Below are positions 5,725-13,721 of a DNA stretch of 14,270 nt, piece by piece. The translations under genes were made by a program, and so were the position numbers. The DNA comes from DAIDJM01 sp964250215. GTDB lineage: Bacteria; Pseudomonadota; Alphaproteobacteria; Acetobacterales; Acetobacteraceae. The notes under the pieces are model-generated. The model did not search any database. It was given only the letters and a program-made list of their open reading frames with translations, and was not told where the DNA came from. Position 1 is the stretch's first letter. The number at the start of each line of letters is the position of its first letter. The stretch spans positions 1 through 14,270 of the forward strand of contig CAXUEX010000068.1 in assembly GCA_964250215.1 (NCBI GenBank), read 5' to 3'.

Positions 5725-7896
5725 ATGGATCAGACGACCTGCGATGCTGTGGCGTTCGGACGTTTCCGGCTCGATCCGGCGCGCCGTGCATTGCTCGCGG
5801 ACGGGCAACCGGTAACGCTCAGCTCGCGCGGCTTCGACATCCTCCAGCTTCTCGTGGAACACCGCGACCGGATCGTGACGAAGGATGAAATCCTCCGCCG
5901 CGTGTGGCGCGGCACGATTGTGGAAGAGAACAACCTCGCGGTGCAGATTTCCGCGCTGCGGCGTGCGCTGGCCGACGCCGGCGATGGCGCGGCGCTGATC
6001 GCCACCGTGCCGGGCCAAGGTTACCGCTTCGTGGGCCGGGTCGAAGCCCCCGCGCCGCCGCAAGCTGCGCCTTTGCCGGATGTGAACGCGGCACTGCCAC
6101 CGGCCGCCGCGCCACCCCGCCGCTGGCCGCTGGCCGCGGCCAGCGCGGCATTCGCCGGCATTGCGGCGCTGGGTGCAATTCTCGTGCTGAACCGGGCGCC
6201 GAAACCGGCTCGGCCGCCAGCGCCGCCCCGGCTTTCCATCGCAGTGCTGCCGTTCCGTAATCTAGGAATAGACCGTAACGACGACTATCTCGCCGACGCG
6301 GTGAGCGACGATCTCACCACGGATCTTTCGCATATTCCCGGCAGCGTGGTGATTGCCCGCGAATCGGCGGATTCGTTCCGCGGCCGCGGGGTGCCCACGC
6401 CGGAAATTGGCCGGGCGCTGAACGTGCGCTATCTGCTGGAAGGCAGCGTGCGCGGCGCCGACGGGCAGTATTCGATCAATGCGCAGCTCATCGAGGCCGA
6501 TACCGGCGCGCATCTTTGGGCTCAGCGCTTCGAGGTGCCGCGCGCCCGCGTCAGCGACACACAGAGTACGATCGTAGGCCAGATCGCGAGCGCGCTGAAC
6601 GTGCAACTCGTCGATCTGGCCAGCCGCCATGCGGTTGCGGGCCCGGCCGGCGTGCTGGATCAGCTCTATCACGCCCGTTCCATCCTGGAGCGGTCGGATA
6701 CCTACACCAGCATGACCACCGCGCAGGCCTTGTTGGAAAGAGCTCGTGCGCAGCAGCCGCAGAACGTCGATGTGCTGAGCGATCTCGGCCGCGTGCTGGT
6801 GCGCAAGGTAGACAGTTATTACGGCCCGGACCAGGACCGGGATCGCGCCGAGGCGCGCGAGGTGATCGCCGCCGCCGCGTCCCTCGCACCGGCCGATCCT
6901 GATGTGATGTCGGAACGGGCGTTTCTGCTGGCCGGGGATGGTGGTTGTGCCGAAGCACTGAAAGTTTTTCAGGCGGTGCTTGCCATGTATGGCAGCAGCG
7001 TGCTGGCTCGCTCGGGCCAAGCGCATTGCCTCACCGCGCTGGGGCGCAACGCCGACGCGGCGGAGGCGTGGCGCAAGCTGCTGCAGATCGACCCGTTCGG
7101 GCCCAGCAGCCAGGCACGCTATTATCAGCTTGGCCGCGCGCTGCTGTTTCTAGATCGTCCCGATGAAGCGCTGACCTGGCTCGAACGGTCGGAGATTGGC
7201 GACCAGCCGTTGGCGCGGGGAACGGGATCATCCGGGCGGCGAGAATGGGGACGGCTCTATCAGATTGCGGCGCTCGAGCTTTCGGGCAAGCAGGGCGAGG
7301 CGGAGCGCGCCTACCGCGCCTTTGATGCCATATGGCCGCACCGGACGACATGGCGTCTGGAAAGTGAAACAAATTCCGCTGAAGTGCGCGCCAGCCCGGC
7401 ATTCCAGTCCATCCTGTCGGCACTGCGAAAAGCCGGTATGCCCGGATACGCCGACGAGCACGAAGATGAAAATGTTGCGGAAGCCGACGGGCCTCAGCCC
7501 GATCATCGTCCTTTCGATCCCACGCCCATTACGATTGCTGGCCAGCGCTTCATCGACACGGCGCAAGTGGCTTTACTCCGCCAACACGGGCGCGTATCGG
7601 TTCTCGACGTGGGGCGATGCGACAGTTCCGTCCCAGGCGCTATTCGGTGGCGGAATCCACCGCAGACCCCGCTCGATGCCGCCAGCGCAGGAAAAGTTCT
7701 GGCCAGCGACGCCGATCGGCTGCCCGGGCCGTTGATCGTGATGGGGGATGGCGCCTTCGGGTGGGACAGCTACAACTCCGCGCTGATTTTGTTGCGGTCA
7801 GGTTTCAAGAACGTTCAATGGTATCGCGGCGGCGAGGAGGCCTGGGCCCGCGCGAACCTGCCACACGAAGCGTGCAGCGACAGCTACTTGAAATAA
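5725..7896 (+). CDS. Transmembrane winged-helix regulator with TolB-like, TPR and rhodanese-like domains
   Basis: A 723-residue predicted one-component transcription factor. Residues ~10-108 form an OmpR/PhoB-type winged helix (CadC-like), with VEENNLAVQISALRRALA as the recognition region and GQGYRFVG as the wing. A Pro/Ala linker leads to a single hydrophobic span at 136-155. Residues 170-297 resemble the TolB/FlgO-like domain of CadC-type and cyclase proteins (LSIAVLPF, LLEGSVR, QLIEADTGAHLWAQRF). Residues ~326-565 are TPR-type helices. After an acidic linker (572-600), residues ~603-715 look rhodanese-like: FIDTAQVALL, VLDVG, VPGAIRW and WYRGGEEAWARANLP. The catalytic cysteine loop is absent; that position reads GDGAFGWDSYNSA (674-686). 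Topology inferred: DNA-binding part inside, the rest periplasmic. Start: ATG at 5725, weak ribosome-binding site. Ligand and targets unknown. Confidence 0.88.
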   Translation: MDQTTCDAVAFGRFRLDPARRALLADGQPVTLSSRGFDILQLLVEHRDRIVTKDEILRRVWRGTIVEENNLAVQISALRRALADAGDGAALIATVPGQGYRFVGRVEAPAPPQAAPLPDVNAALPPAAAPPRRWPLAAASAAFAGIAALGAILVLNRAPKPARPPAPPRLSIAVLPFRNLGIDRNDDYLADAVSDDLTTDLSHIPGSVVIARESADSFRGRGVPTPEIGRALNVRYLLEGSVRGADGQYSINAQLIEADTGAHLWAQRFEVPRARVSDTQSTIVGQIASALNVQLVDLASRHAVAGPAGVLDQLYHARSILERSDTYTSMTTAQALLERARAQQPQNVDVLSDLGRVLVRKVDSYYGPDQDRDRAEAREVIAAAASLAPADPDVMSERAFLLAGDGGCAEALKVFQAVLAMYGSSVLARSGQAHCLTALGRNADAAEAWRKLLQIDPFGPSSQARYYQLGRALLFLDRPDEALTWLERSEIGDQPLARGTGSSGRREWGRLYQIAALELSGKQGEAERAYRAFDAIWPHRTTWRLESETNSAEVRASPAFQSILSALRKAGMPGYADEHEDENVAEADGPQPDHRPFDPTPITIAGQRFIDTAQVALLRQHGRVSVLDVGRCDSSVPGAIRWRNPPQTPLDAASAGKVLASDADRLPGPLIVMGDGAFGWDSYNSALILLRSGFKNVQWYRGGEEAWARANLPHEACSDSYLK

Positions 7897-7968
7897 AATG
7901 TTTGCCGGTGCGCGGCGTTTCCGCCATGCTGCCGCGGTGACAACGATGGCCTGAGGAGGACCAGCAGA

Positions 7969-8223
7969 ATGTCCGACAATACCCCGACGCCGCCGCCTGA
8001 CGGAACCGATGGCGGAGATCCGGGGAAACATGGCAAGAAGCAAAATGGCGAGGGTCCCTGGATCGTCTATCCGCTGCTGCCGGTGCCGCCGCACGTTCCC
8101 CAGATTGCCGATGACAACCAGCGCAAGGCGCTCGCGCTCGTGGAGCTGCGCTATGCCAGCGGGCTCGCCGGCTTGCTGAAAGAAAGTTACGACGCGCTGA
8201 TAAAAATCATCGAGCCGGGCTGA
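7969..8223 (+). CDS. Small hypothetical protein, proline-rich N-terminus
   Basis: Not recognised. The protein has 84 residues and a strong Shine-Dalgarno GAGGAGGA (7953-7960) eight bases before the ATG, which argues that it is translated. Residues 1-35 are low-complexity and hydrophilic (Pro, Gly, Asp, Lys). A Pro-rich hydrophobic patch follows (WIVYPLLPVPPHVPQI, 31-46), then a predicted helix (~48-80, QRKALALVELRYASGLAGLL). No signal peptide, membrane span or cysteine is visible. It begins 72 bases after the regulator stop on the same strand, so co-transcription is possible, and ends 15 bases before the stop of the convergent permease. It could be a small partner protein, but no function can be assigned. 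Confidence 0.72.
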   Translation: MSDNTPTPPPDGTDGGDPGKHGKKQNGEGPWIVYPLLPVPPHVPQIADDNQRKALALVELRYASGLAGLLKESYDALIKIIEPG

Positions 8224-8238
8224 CCCAGCGGCTTGAAT

Positions 8239-9747
8239 TCACGGCAGACGGGATACGGGGAGCCGGCGCTCCTGGATGAGAGGGGCGGGATGAACTGGCT
8301 TTCTTAGCCGGGAATGCCGTGCGCCGTATCCCGCATACACCGCGGCCCCGATCACCAGCCACACCGCCAGCCGCCACCAGGTGCCCTGCGCCAACGAGCC
8401 CATCAGCCAGAAGCAGCTCAACACGGCCAGAACCGGCGTAACCGGCATCAACGGGGTGCGGAACGGCCGGTGCGCATCCGGCATAGTGCGGCGCAGTATC
8501 AGCACGCCAGCCGAGACCACCGCGAACGCCAGCAACGTGCCGATCGAAACCAGATCACCCAGCAGATCGAGCGGAAACAGCCCGGCGAACAACGCCGCGC
8601 CGACGCCGGTGACGATGCTGCCGACATGCGGCGTGTTGAACCGCGGGTGCACGCGCGCGAACGACGCCGGCAAAAGCCCGTCCCGCCCCATGGCATAGAA
8701 AATCCGCACCTGGCCCAGCAGGGTGACGAGTAAAACCGAAACCAGCCCGAACACCGCCACGATGCTTACGCACCAGCGCGCCCAATCCAGCTTGTGGCCC
8801 TGCGCGCGCAACGCCTCGGCGATCGGATCGGCCACGTTCAGCGTGCGATAATCGGCGATGCCGGTCATGATCATGGCCACGCCGACATAGAGAACCACGC
8901 AGATCGCCAGCGAGAGCATCAGCGCGAGCGGGATTGTGCGCTGCGGGTTTTTTGTTTCTTGGCCCAGCGTGGAGACCGAATCGAACCCAACATAGGCGAA
9001 GAATAGAATGCCAGCCGCACGCATCACGCCGCTGATGCCGAAATGCCCCGAAGTGCCGGTGTTCGGCGGAATGAATGGATGCCAGTTCGCCGGCACCACA
9101 TAGGGCGCGGCACCCACGATTACGGCCAGGATCGTGAGCACTTTCAGCGCCACGATTACATCGTTCACCTGCGCCGAAAGTTTGGTGCCGCGCAGGATCA
9201 GCCAGGCGGTGAACAGCGTAATGCAAACGGCCGGCAGATCGAACCATTTGCCGCTGGCATACACATGCCCGTCTGCCGTCACGGCCAGTGGCGCGCCGCT
9301 GATCGCATCGGGTAGGTGGATGCCGAAATTGCCGAGCGTGGCGGTGAAGTAGCCCGACCAGCCGATCGCGACTAGCGAGCCGCTCATCAGATATTCCAGC
9401 AGCAGGCACCAGCCGATCATCCATGCCACGCCCTCGCCCATCGTGGCGTAAGCGTAGGAGTAGGCGCTGCCCGCCACGGGCACGAGGCCGGCGAACTCGG
9501 CGTAGCAGAGCGCGGCGAATAGGCAGGCGAGACTGGCGATCGCGAAGGAGAGCGCAACCGCCGGCCCGGCATGGATCGCCGCCTCGGGCCCGGTCTGCAC
9601 GAACAGCGAGACACCCACCGCGGAGCCCACCCCGAACCCCACGAGGTTCCGCAGCCCCAGCGTGCGCTTCAGGTGTCCGCCATGCGGATCGTCCGGTTCG
9701 GCTTCCGCGAGCATGGCGGGGACTGATTTTCGGGACCAGACGGACAT
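8239..9747 (-). CDS. Amino acid permease, CAT-type (APC superfamily)
   Basis: Predicted inner-membrane amino acid importer of the cationic-amino-acid-transporter branch of the APC superfamily (YhdG/YfnA-like). The protein has 502 residues with about 12 hydrophobic spans. The N-terminal HLKRTLGLRNLVGFGVGSAV carries the G39-x-G41-xxx-G45 loop that binds the substrate's carboxylate/amino group in this fold. Also family-typical are FAALCYAEFAGLVPVAGSAY, the FFAYVGFDSVSTLGQETKNP segment and the C-terminal HRPFRTPLMPVTPVLAV. Start: the ATG at 9747 is chosen because the family's N-terminus begins there; the frame is open to 9873, but the added residues are unlike the family and would overlap the preceding gene's end. 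The ribosome-binding site is weak. It lies 106 bases after the PEPC-like gene on the same strand. Substrate specificity cannot be read from the sequence. Confidence 0.9.
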   Translation of the reverse strand: MSVWSRKSVPAMLAEAEPDDPHGGHLKRTLGLRNLVGFGVGSAVGVSLFVQTGPEAAIHAGPAVALSFAIASLACLFAALCYAEFAGLVPVAGSAYSYAYATMGEGVAWMIGWCLLLEYLMSGSLVAIGWSGYFTATLGNFGIHLPDAISGAPLAVTADGHVYASGKWFDLPAVCITLFTAWLILRGTKLSAQVNDVIVALKVLTILAVIVGAAPYVVPANWHPFIPPNTGTSGHFGISGVMRAAGILFFAYVGFDSVSTLGQETKNPQRTIPLALMLSLAICVVLYVGVAMIMTGIADYRTLNVADPIAEALRAQGHKLDWARWCVSIVAVFGLVSVLLVTLLGQVRIFYAMGRDGLLPASFARVHPRFNTPHVGSIVTGVGAALFAGLFPLDLLGDLVSIGTLLAFAVVSAGVLILRRTMPDAHRPFRTPLMPVTPVLAVLSCFWLMGSLAQGTWWRLAVWLVIGAAVYAGYGARHSRLRKPVHPAPLIQERRLPVSRLP

Positions 9748-9853
9748 GGAACTCGCGGGATGGTGGGCCGGCCGGGAGGGGGCCAGAGCGCGACATTGCC
9801 GACCAAAACTCCGGGTGGCCAGCCCGATCTGTGGGGCGGTTGCCTGGGCTGTT
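9748..9853 (-). promoter_or_regulatory. Spacer between PEPC-like gene and permease
   Basis: 106 bases between two genes on the - strand. It contains an imperfect inverted repeat (9812-9826) followed on the - strand by four Ts (9808-9805), a weak terminator-like arrangement with only about four stem pairs. If it ends the channel/PEPC-like transcript, the permease would need its own promoter in the remaining ~55 bases. I cannot identify one. Confidence 0.2.
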
Positions 9854-12628
9854 CTACCCGAACGCCCCAACATGGTGCGTGATCGCCGTGCCGATCTCCC
9901 GCACCAGCGCGAAATGCCGGGCGATTGGGGCGAAAATCCGGTCGTGCTCCCGGCGATACGAGGTCACGCCGCGCGGGCCCGCCGGTTCCGCGTAATCCAG
10001 GCCGGCGGCCGGGTCCGGCGCGGCGGGAAACACCTCTGCCAGCACTGCGAGCGCGCCGGGCACATCCAGGCGCAGCAGTCGCCGCACCAGCGCCTCGCGC
10101 GTAATGCCGTGGCGCGGCGAGAACTCCGGGATTGCCACGGCCAGCAGCCAGATTTGGCCAATCAGCGCGATGCGCAGGGCGTGCAGCAGCATCTCTTCGT
10201 TGCTCATGCGCGGCGCACTCGGCCAAGCCTCGCGCAGCCGCGCATGATCGGCCTGGATGCGCCGGAAAGTGGCTTGGCCCTCGGCCCATAGATCGAGCTG
10301 CTCCAAGGCGCCCGCAATTTCCACGAGCGCCCGCGCCCGCCCGGGGCGTTTGGTGTGCGCAGCGCGGTCCAGCCACGATCCCGGATCGAGCAAGGAAATC
10401 ACCGCGCGCAGCACATCGATATCAGAATGCTGCAGCGCGTGGTGGGCAAAATCCAGCGCACGCCGGAACCGGGGCGATGTTTCGCGCATTTCGGCGAATG
10501 GTTCGGGCATGCGCGCGGCGGCGTCGCCGATGCCTTGCAGCGTGTTGGCGCACCAGCCAAGCTGTTGCAGGATGGCATTGTTCGGGATGGCCCGCAGCTC
10601 GCGCGGGTGGTGAATCGCCGCCGACCCGCCCGCATCCGATTGCCGTGCCGGCGGCCGCGAGCCGGAGGCATCGAGCAGCGCCGGCCCGAACGCGCCGAGC
10701 AGCGCGGCATACCCCGCCTCCTCCACCAGGCCACGCATCGCGGCAGCGGCGCTGACGAAGAAATCGGCCGCGAAATCGGGCTCCGCATATATCGGATCGG
10801 TTCGAGCCGGCACCGACGCAAAGGCGTGTTTCGCAATAGCGCCGATCGTTGCCTTCGCGAGATCAGGCGTGCCGAAAAGCAAATAACCATCGCCGCCCTG
10901 GAACGCGCTCTCCTCACGCACCGTGATCCGCGCCCGCGCGAACGCCTGGCGCGCAGCCGAGGGCGAGAGATAGCGCAGCCGATCGAGCAGCGATCCCGGA
11001 TGCGCGCCCCGGCCGATGCTTTCACCGTGCGTATCGAACAGCACGAGCTCCACGTCGGCCAGTCCGTGCTTCACCATCAGATCAGCAACTTTCAGACGTA
11101 ACCGCTCAATCTGATAGCTCGCTGCCAATTGGCCAATATAACGTCCGGAATCGGAATAGCCGAATTGCAGCGCCATGCGCCCGGTGTGGCACAGATAATC
11201 GCGCCAATGCGGGCTGCGCAGCGCTTCCTCCAGCAGCCGCGCGCCATGCGTGAGCGCCGACTCGGTTTCGAACAGGGGCGAAATCTCGATTCGATCGGCG
11301 ATGCCGAACAACCGCGCGAGCCAGAGCGTTGCGAGCAGCGTGGCGCCGCTTTCCGTCTCGGCAATCAGGAAGCGCACCGGCGTTGCCGTGTCAATGTGCT
11401 TCACGATCTGCGCCACGATCATCATCAGCCGCGCGGCGGAGGCCTGCTCGGCCAGCACGGCGCCGAAATCCACCGGCACCGACGCGATGCGATCCAGTGC
11501 GGCATTCAGCGAAGCCAGCAGCGTGCGGCGGCGCGCCAGGTCGGCCGGGGGGTCCTGCAGGCCCAGACGCAGCCGCACCGCGTTGTGCACCTGCGACGCG
11601 TTCAGCCGGACATGCGTATGCGCCAGCGAAAGCCCGTGCGCCGCAAGCCCAGCGCGGGCGATGGCGAGCGTCATGCGGCCGTCTTCGTCAGCCGCCTGCA
11701 TCGCAGTGGCGAACAAAGGTTGCAGCAATTGCGGATCGGCAATGGCAAGTTCGCGACCGCCGATCAGCGAGGCCGCAAAAGCCGCGACGCCCTCGGCCGC
11801 CGCTTGCGTAGGGCACGCAGCGATCTGCGCGGCCACTTCCCGCTCCGCCTGTTTCAGCCTTGCAATCAGCGCCGCAGCGCTGGCCACATTCTCCACCTGC
11901 GCCCGCAGCCGCGCAAGCTGGCGCTCCTTCGAGATCAGACGAAAGCGGAGTGAATCCCACCAGGCGATGTCGGTGCGCCCATCCGTGTCGTATCCCACCC
12001 AGCTCGCGAGTGAAACGGGTCGCGGCTGCAGTTCGCTCCACTTATTGGGCCACGCTTCGCGCGCCGCGTTCAGCAGCGCGCGCGAAAGCGCATCGATCGC
12101 ATCGCGCCCATAATGGATGGCGGAAAGCGCCTGCGCGAATTCCTGCGCAAGCGTGGGCCGTTCCGGCCGGTGCGAAACAAAGCAGGTGAGCGACGGCTGC
12201 CCGCTCGCGGCCGCGGCCAGCGCGAAATATACCTCCGGCGGGTGTGCAAAGGTCGGGTGCGCAGTGAACACGGCGGCGAAGCGCGTGCGCTCCACCGCGG
12301 CGCGGAACGCCGCGAATTCCACCGGGCTGCCGCCCGGGTCGGGCCGCACCAGCCGCGCCGCGAGCGCCGAAAAATCCGTGGATTCGCTGCCCAACCCCAC
12401 ATAGTCGCCAAGCCGTGCGCTGCGTGCGGCAAAAGCGCGGTCACGGAATGCGCGGATCAGCGCGGCAATCTCGGGCTCCGAAAGGTCGCCTTCATCGATC
12501 CGGCGCTGGATGGCGAGCGCCACGGCCAGCACCGGATTGCCGAACGGGTCCTCCTCCGCCCTCGCACGCGCACGCGCCGCGAGTTCGATCAGTTCCGTGG
12601 CCAAATCGAACGGCGGCGCCGCGTTCAC
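9854..12628 (-). CDS. Divergent phosphoenolpyruvate carboxylase-like protein
   Basis: A 924-residue protein with the PEPC fold (classical enzyme: PEP + bicarbonate to oxaloacetate). In E. coli PEPC numbering from memory, apparently kept are the catalytic His138 (H124 in FTAHPTF), Arg396 (R341, HVRLNAS), metal ligands Glu506 (E454, PLFETE) and Asp543 (D493, GYSDS), Arg587 (R540, SIGRG), Arg699 (R662) and Arg713 (R679, LRAIP). Changed are Lys546 to Arg496, His579 to Asp532, Arg581 to His534, TAHPTE to TAHPTF, the usual GGDRDGNP to GYDTDGRT, and the near-invariant C-terminal NTG, here AFG. Start: GTG at 12628 overlaps the channel stop as GTGA; no Shine-Dalgarno, so reinitiation is likely. The open frame to 12853 lies inside the channel gene and is rejected. 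Fold is confident; carboxylase activity is doubtful. Confidence 0.85.
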   Translation of the reverse strand: MNAAPPFDLATELIELAARARARAEEDPFGNPVLAVALAIQRRIDEGDLSEPEIAALIRAFRDRAFAARSARLGDYVGLGSESTDFSALAARLVRPDPGGSPVEFAAFRAAVERTRFAAVFTAHPTFAHPPEVYFALAAAASGQPSLTCFVSHRPERPTLAQEFAQALSAIHYGRDAIDALSRALLNAAREAWPNKWSELQPRPVSLASWVGYDTDGRTDIAWWDSLRFRLISKERQLARLRAQVENVASAAALIARLKQAEREVAAQIAACPTQAAAEGVAAFAASLIGGRELAIADPQLLQPLFATAMQAADEDGRMTLAIARAGLAAHGLSLAHTHVRLNASQVHNAVRLRLGLQDPPADLARRRTLLASLNAALDRIASVPVDFGAVLAEQASAARLMMIVAQIVKHIDTATPVRFLIAETESGATLLATLWLARLFGIADRIEISPLFETESALTHGARLLEEALRSPHWRDYLCHTGRMALQFGYSDSGRYIGQLAASYQIERLRLKVADLMVKHGLADVELVLFDTHGESIGRGAHPGSLLDRLRYLSPSAARQAFARARITVREESAFQGGDGYLLFGTPDLAKATIGAIAKHAFASVPARTDPIYAEPDFAADFFVSAAAAMRGLVEEAGYAALLGAFGPALLDASGSRPPARQSDAGGSAAIHHPRELRAIPNNAILQQLGWCANTLQGIGDAAARMPEPFAEMRETSPRFRRALDFAHHALQHSDIDVLRAVISLLDPGSWLDRAAHTKRPGRARALVEIAGALEQLDLWAEGQATFRRIQADHARLREAWPSAPRMSNEEMLLHALRIALIGQIWLLAVAIPEFSPRHGITREALVRRLLRLDVPGALAVLAEVFPAAPDPAAGLDYAEPAGPRGVTSYRREHDRIFAPIARHFALVREIGTAITHHVGAFG

Positions 12629-13707
12629 GGAACAATCGCCGCGCCGGTGCCAGCGGGTTCGCCCAGCAGCCGCGCCACCGCCGCCGCCCGCCCCGTCCGC
12701 CCCCCCAGTGCCACCGCGTCGCCGGGTTGCACCAGCGTATCGGGCGCGGGCCGCAGCAGATCGGCGGCATCCCGCCGGTGCAGCCCCACGATCAAAAAGG
12801 CGCCCGCGGCTTCCGCCTCCACTGCGGCCAGGCTCCGCCCCTCCGCCCAGCACCTCGCCGCGGCCGGGATCACCTCCAGCTCCAGCCCCAACCGTTCGAG
12901 TTCACGCGCCGCCGTATCCCCCTCCCCCTCCAGGCCTTTCGCGAGATCACGGTACAAGATCAGTTCGGCGATCCGCTCGGCTCCGATATGTGTGGGCAGC
13001 ACCACATGATCGGCACCCGCCTGCAACAGCTTGCGTTCGGTGCTCGGTGCTTCGCCGCGCGCAATGATGGTGAGTTTCGGGTTCAGGCTGCGCGCGCTGA
13101 GCGTGATGAAGACGTTGGCCGCATCCTCGGGCAACACCGTGGCCAGCGCCCGGGCGCGGACCACGCCGGCTTCCATCAGGCAGCTTTCGTCGGTCGCGTC
13201 GCCGCGCACGGTAAGGTAGCCGCGCGCCACCGCCTCGGCCACACGGGCCTCGGTCCGCTCCACCACCACGAACGGCCCGCGCGCGGCGGCCATCTCGCGC
13301 GCGAGCTGCTGGCCGATCCGCCCATAGCCGCACACCACCACGTGGCCTTGCAGCCGTTCCACATCCCTGCCCATGCGACGCGATCCCAGATATTGCGCGA
13401 ACTGGCTCGCGGTGATCAGTTGCACGAGCGCACCGGTGACGAACAGCATCCCGGTGCAGCCGAACACGATCAGCGCTATGGTGATGGCCCGCAGCTCCGG
13501 CGTCGCCACCGGCCGCACTTCGCCGTAACCCACCGTGTACACGGTCATCACCACCATGTAGATGGCGTCGGGCACCGACCAGCCCTGGAACACATAGGCG
13601 GCCGTTGCCGCCACCATCACCAGCAGCACAAAGGTCACGCCCGCCAGCAGATTGCGCCAGGGCGAGCCGAGAAAGCCGGGGGACACCTGATCCATGGCGG
13701 CGGCCAT
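12625..13707 (-). CDS. Two-span K+ channel with RCK (TrkA-N/TrkA-C) domain
   Basis: Predicted ligand-gated potassium channel of the Kch/MthK type. The protein has 360 residues. First span ~20-39, pore helix 44-56, selectivity filter TVGYG at 58-62 followed by Glu63 (Asp is commoner), and second span ~73-97 containing Gly hinge candidates. The cytoplasmic RCK-N Rossmann domain starts at HVVVCGYGRIGQQLARE (GYGRIG 127-132), followed by GDATDESCLMEAGV and an RCK-C-like end (PDTLVQPGDAVALGG). Start: the ATG at 13707 has GGAG (13717-13714, - strand) six bases upstream; the ATG at 13719 would give four more residues but lacks a site. Its stop overlaps the GTG of the PEPC-like gene. The divergent small membrane gene starts 14 bases away. 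Confidence 0.93.
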   Translation of the reverse strand: MAAAMDQVSPGFLGSPWRNLLAGVTFVLLVMVAATAAYVFQGWSVPDAIYMVVMTVYTVGYGEVRPVATPELRAITIALIVFGCTGMLFVTGALVQLITASQFAQYLGSRRMGRDVERLQGHVVVCGYGRIGQQLAREMAAARGPFVVVERTEARVAEAVARGYLTVRGDATDESCLMEAGVVRARALATVLPEDAANVFITLSARSLNPKLTIIARGEAPSTERKLLQAGADHVVLPTHIGAERIAELILYRDLAKGLEGEGDTAARELERLGLELEVIPAAARCWAEGRSLAAVEAEAAGAFLIVGLHRRDAADLLRPAPDTLVQPGDAVALGGRTGRAAAVARLLGEPAGTGAAIVP

Positions 13708-13721
13708 GCTAGTCTCCATGC

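Noticed and set aside
5599..6063. N-terminal extension of the dehydrogenase back to 6063
   Set aside because: The extra residues have no SDR similarity and lie over the winged-helix domain of the divergent regulator. A strong GAGGAG marks the ATG at 5598.
9805..9826. Possible Rho-independent terminator after the PEPC-like gene
   Set aside because: Only about four good stem pairs with an awkward centre and four Ts. It is too weak to call as a terminator and is noted only within the spacer description.
9748..9873. Longer permease start at 9873
   Set aside because: It adds 42 residues unlike any APC N-terminus and would overlap the end of the PEPC-like gene. The ATG at 9747 gives a family-typical beginning.
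11129..11953. + strand frame of 274 codons opposite the PEPC-like gene
   Set aside because: Composition (Arg, Gln, His) and lack of domains mark it as the antisense shadow of the - strand coding sequence.
12629..12853. N-terminal extension of the PEPC-like protein to 12853
   Set aside because: The added stretch is Gly/Ala/Arg low complexity lying within the channel's coding sequence. The GTGA overlap gives a natural start at 12628.
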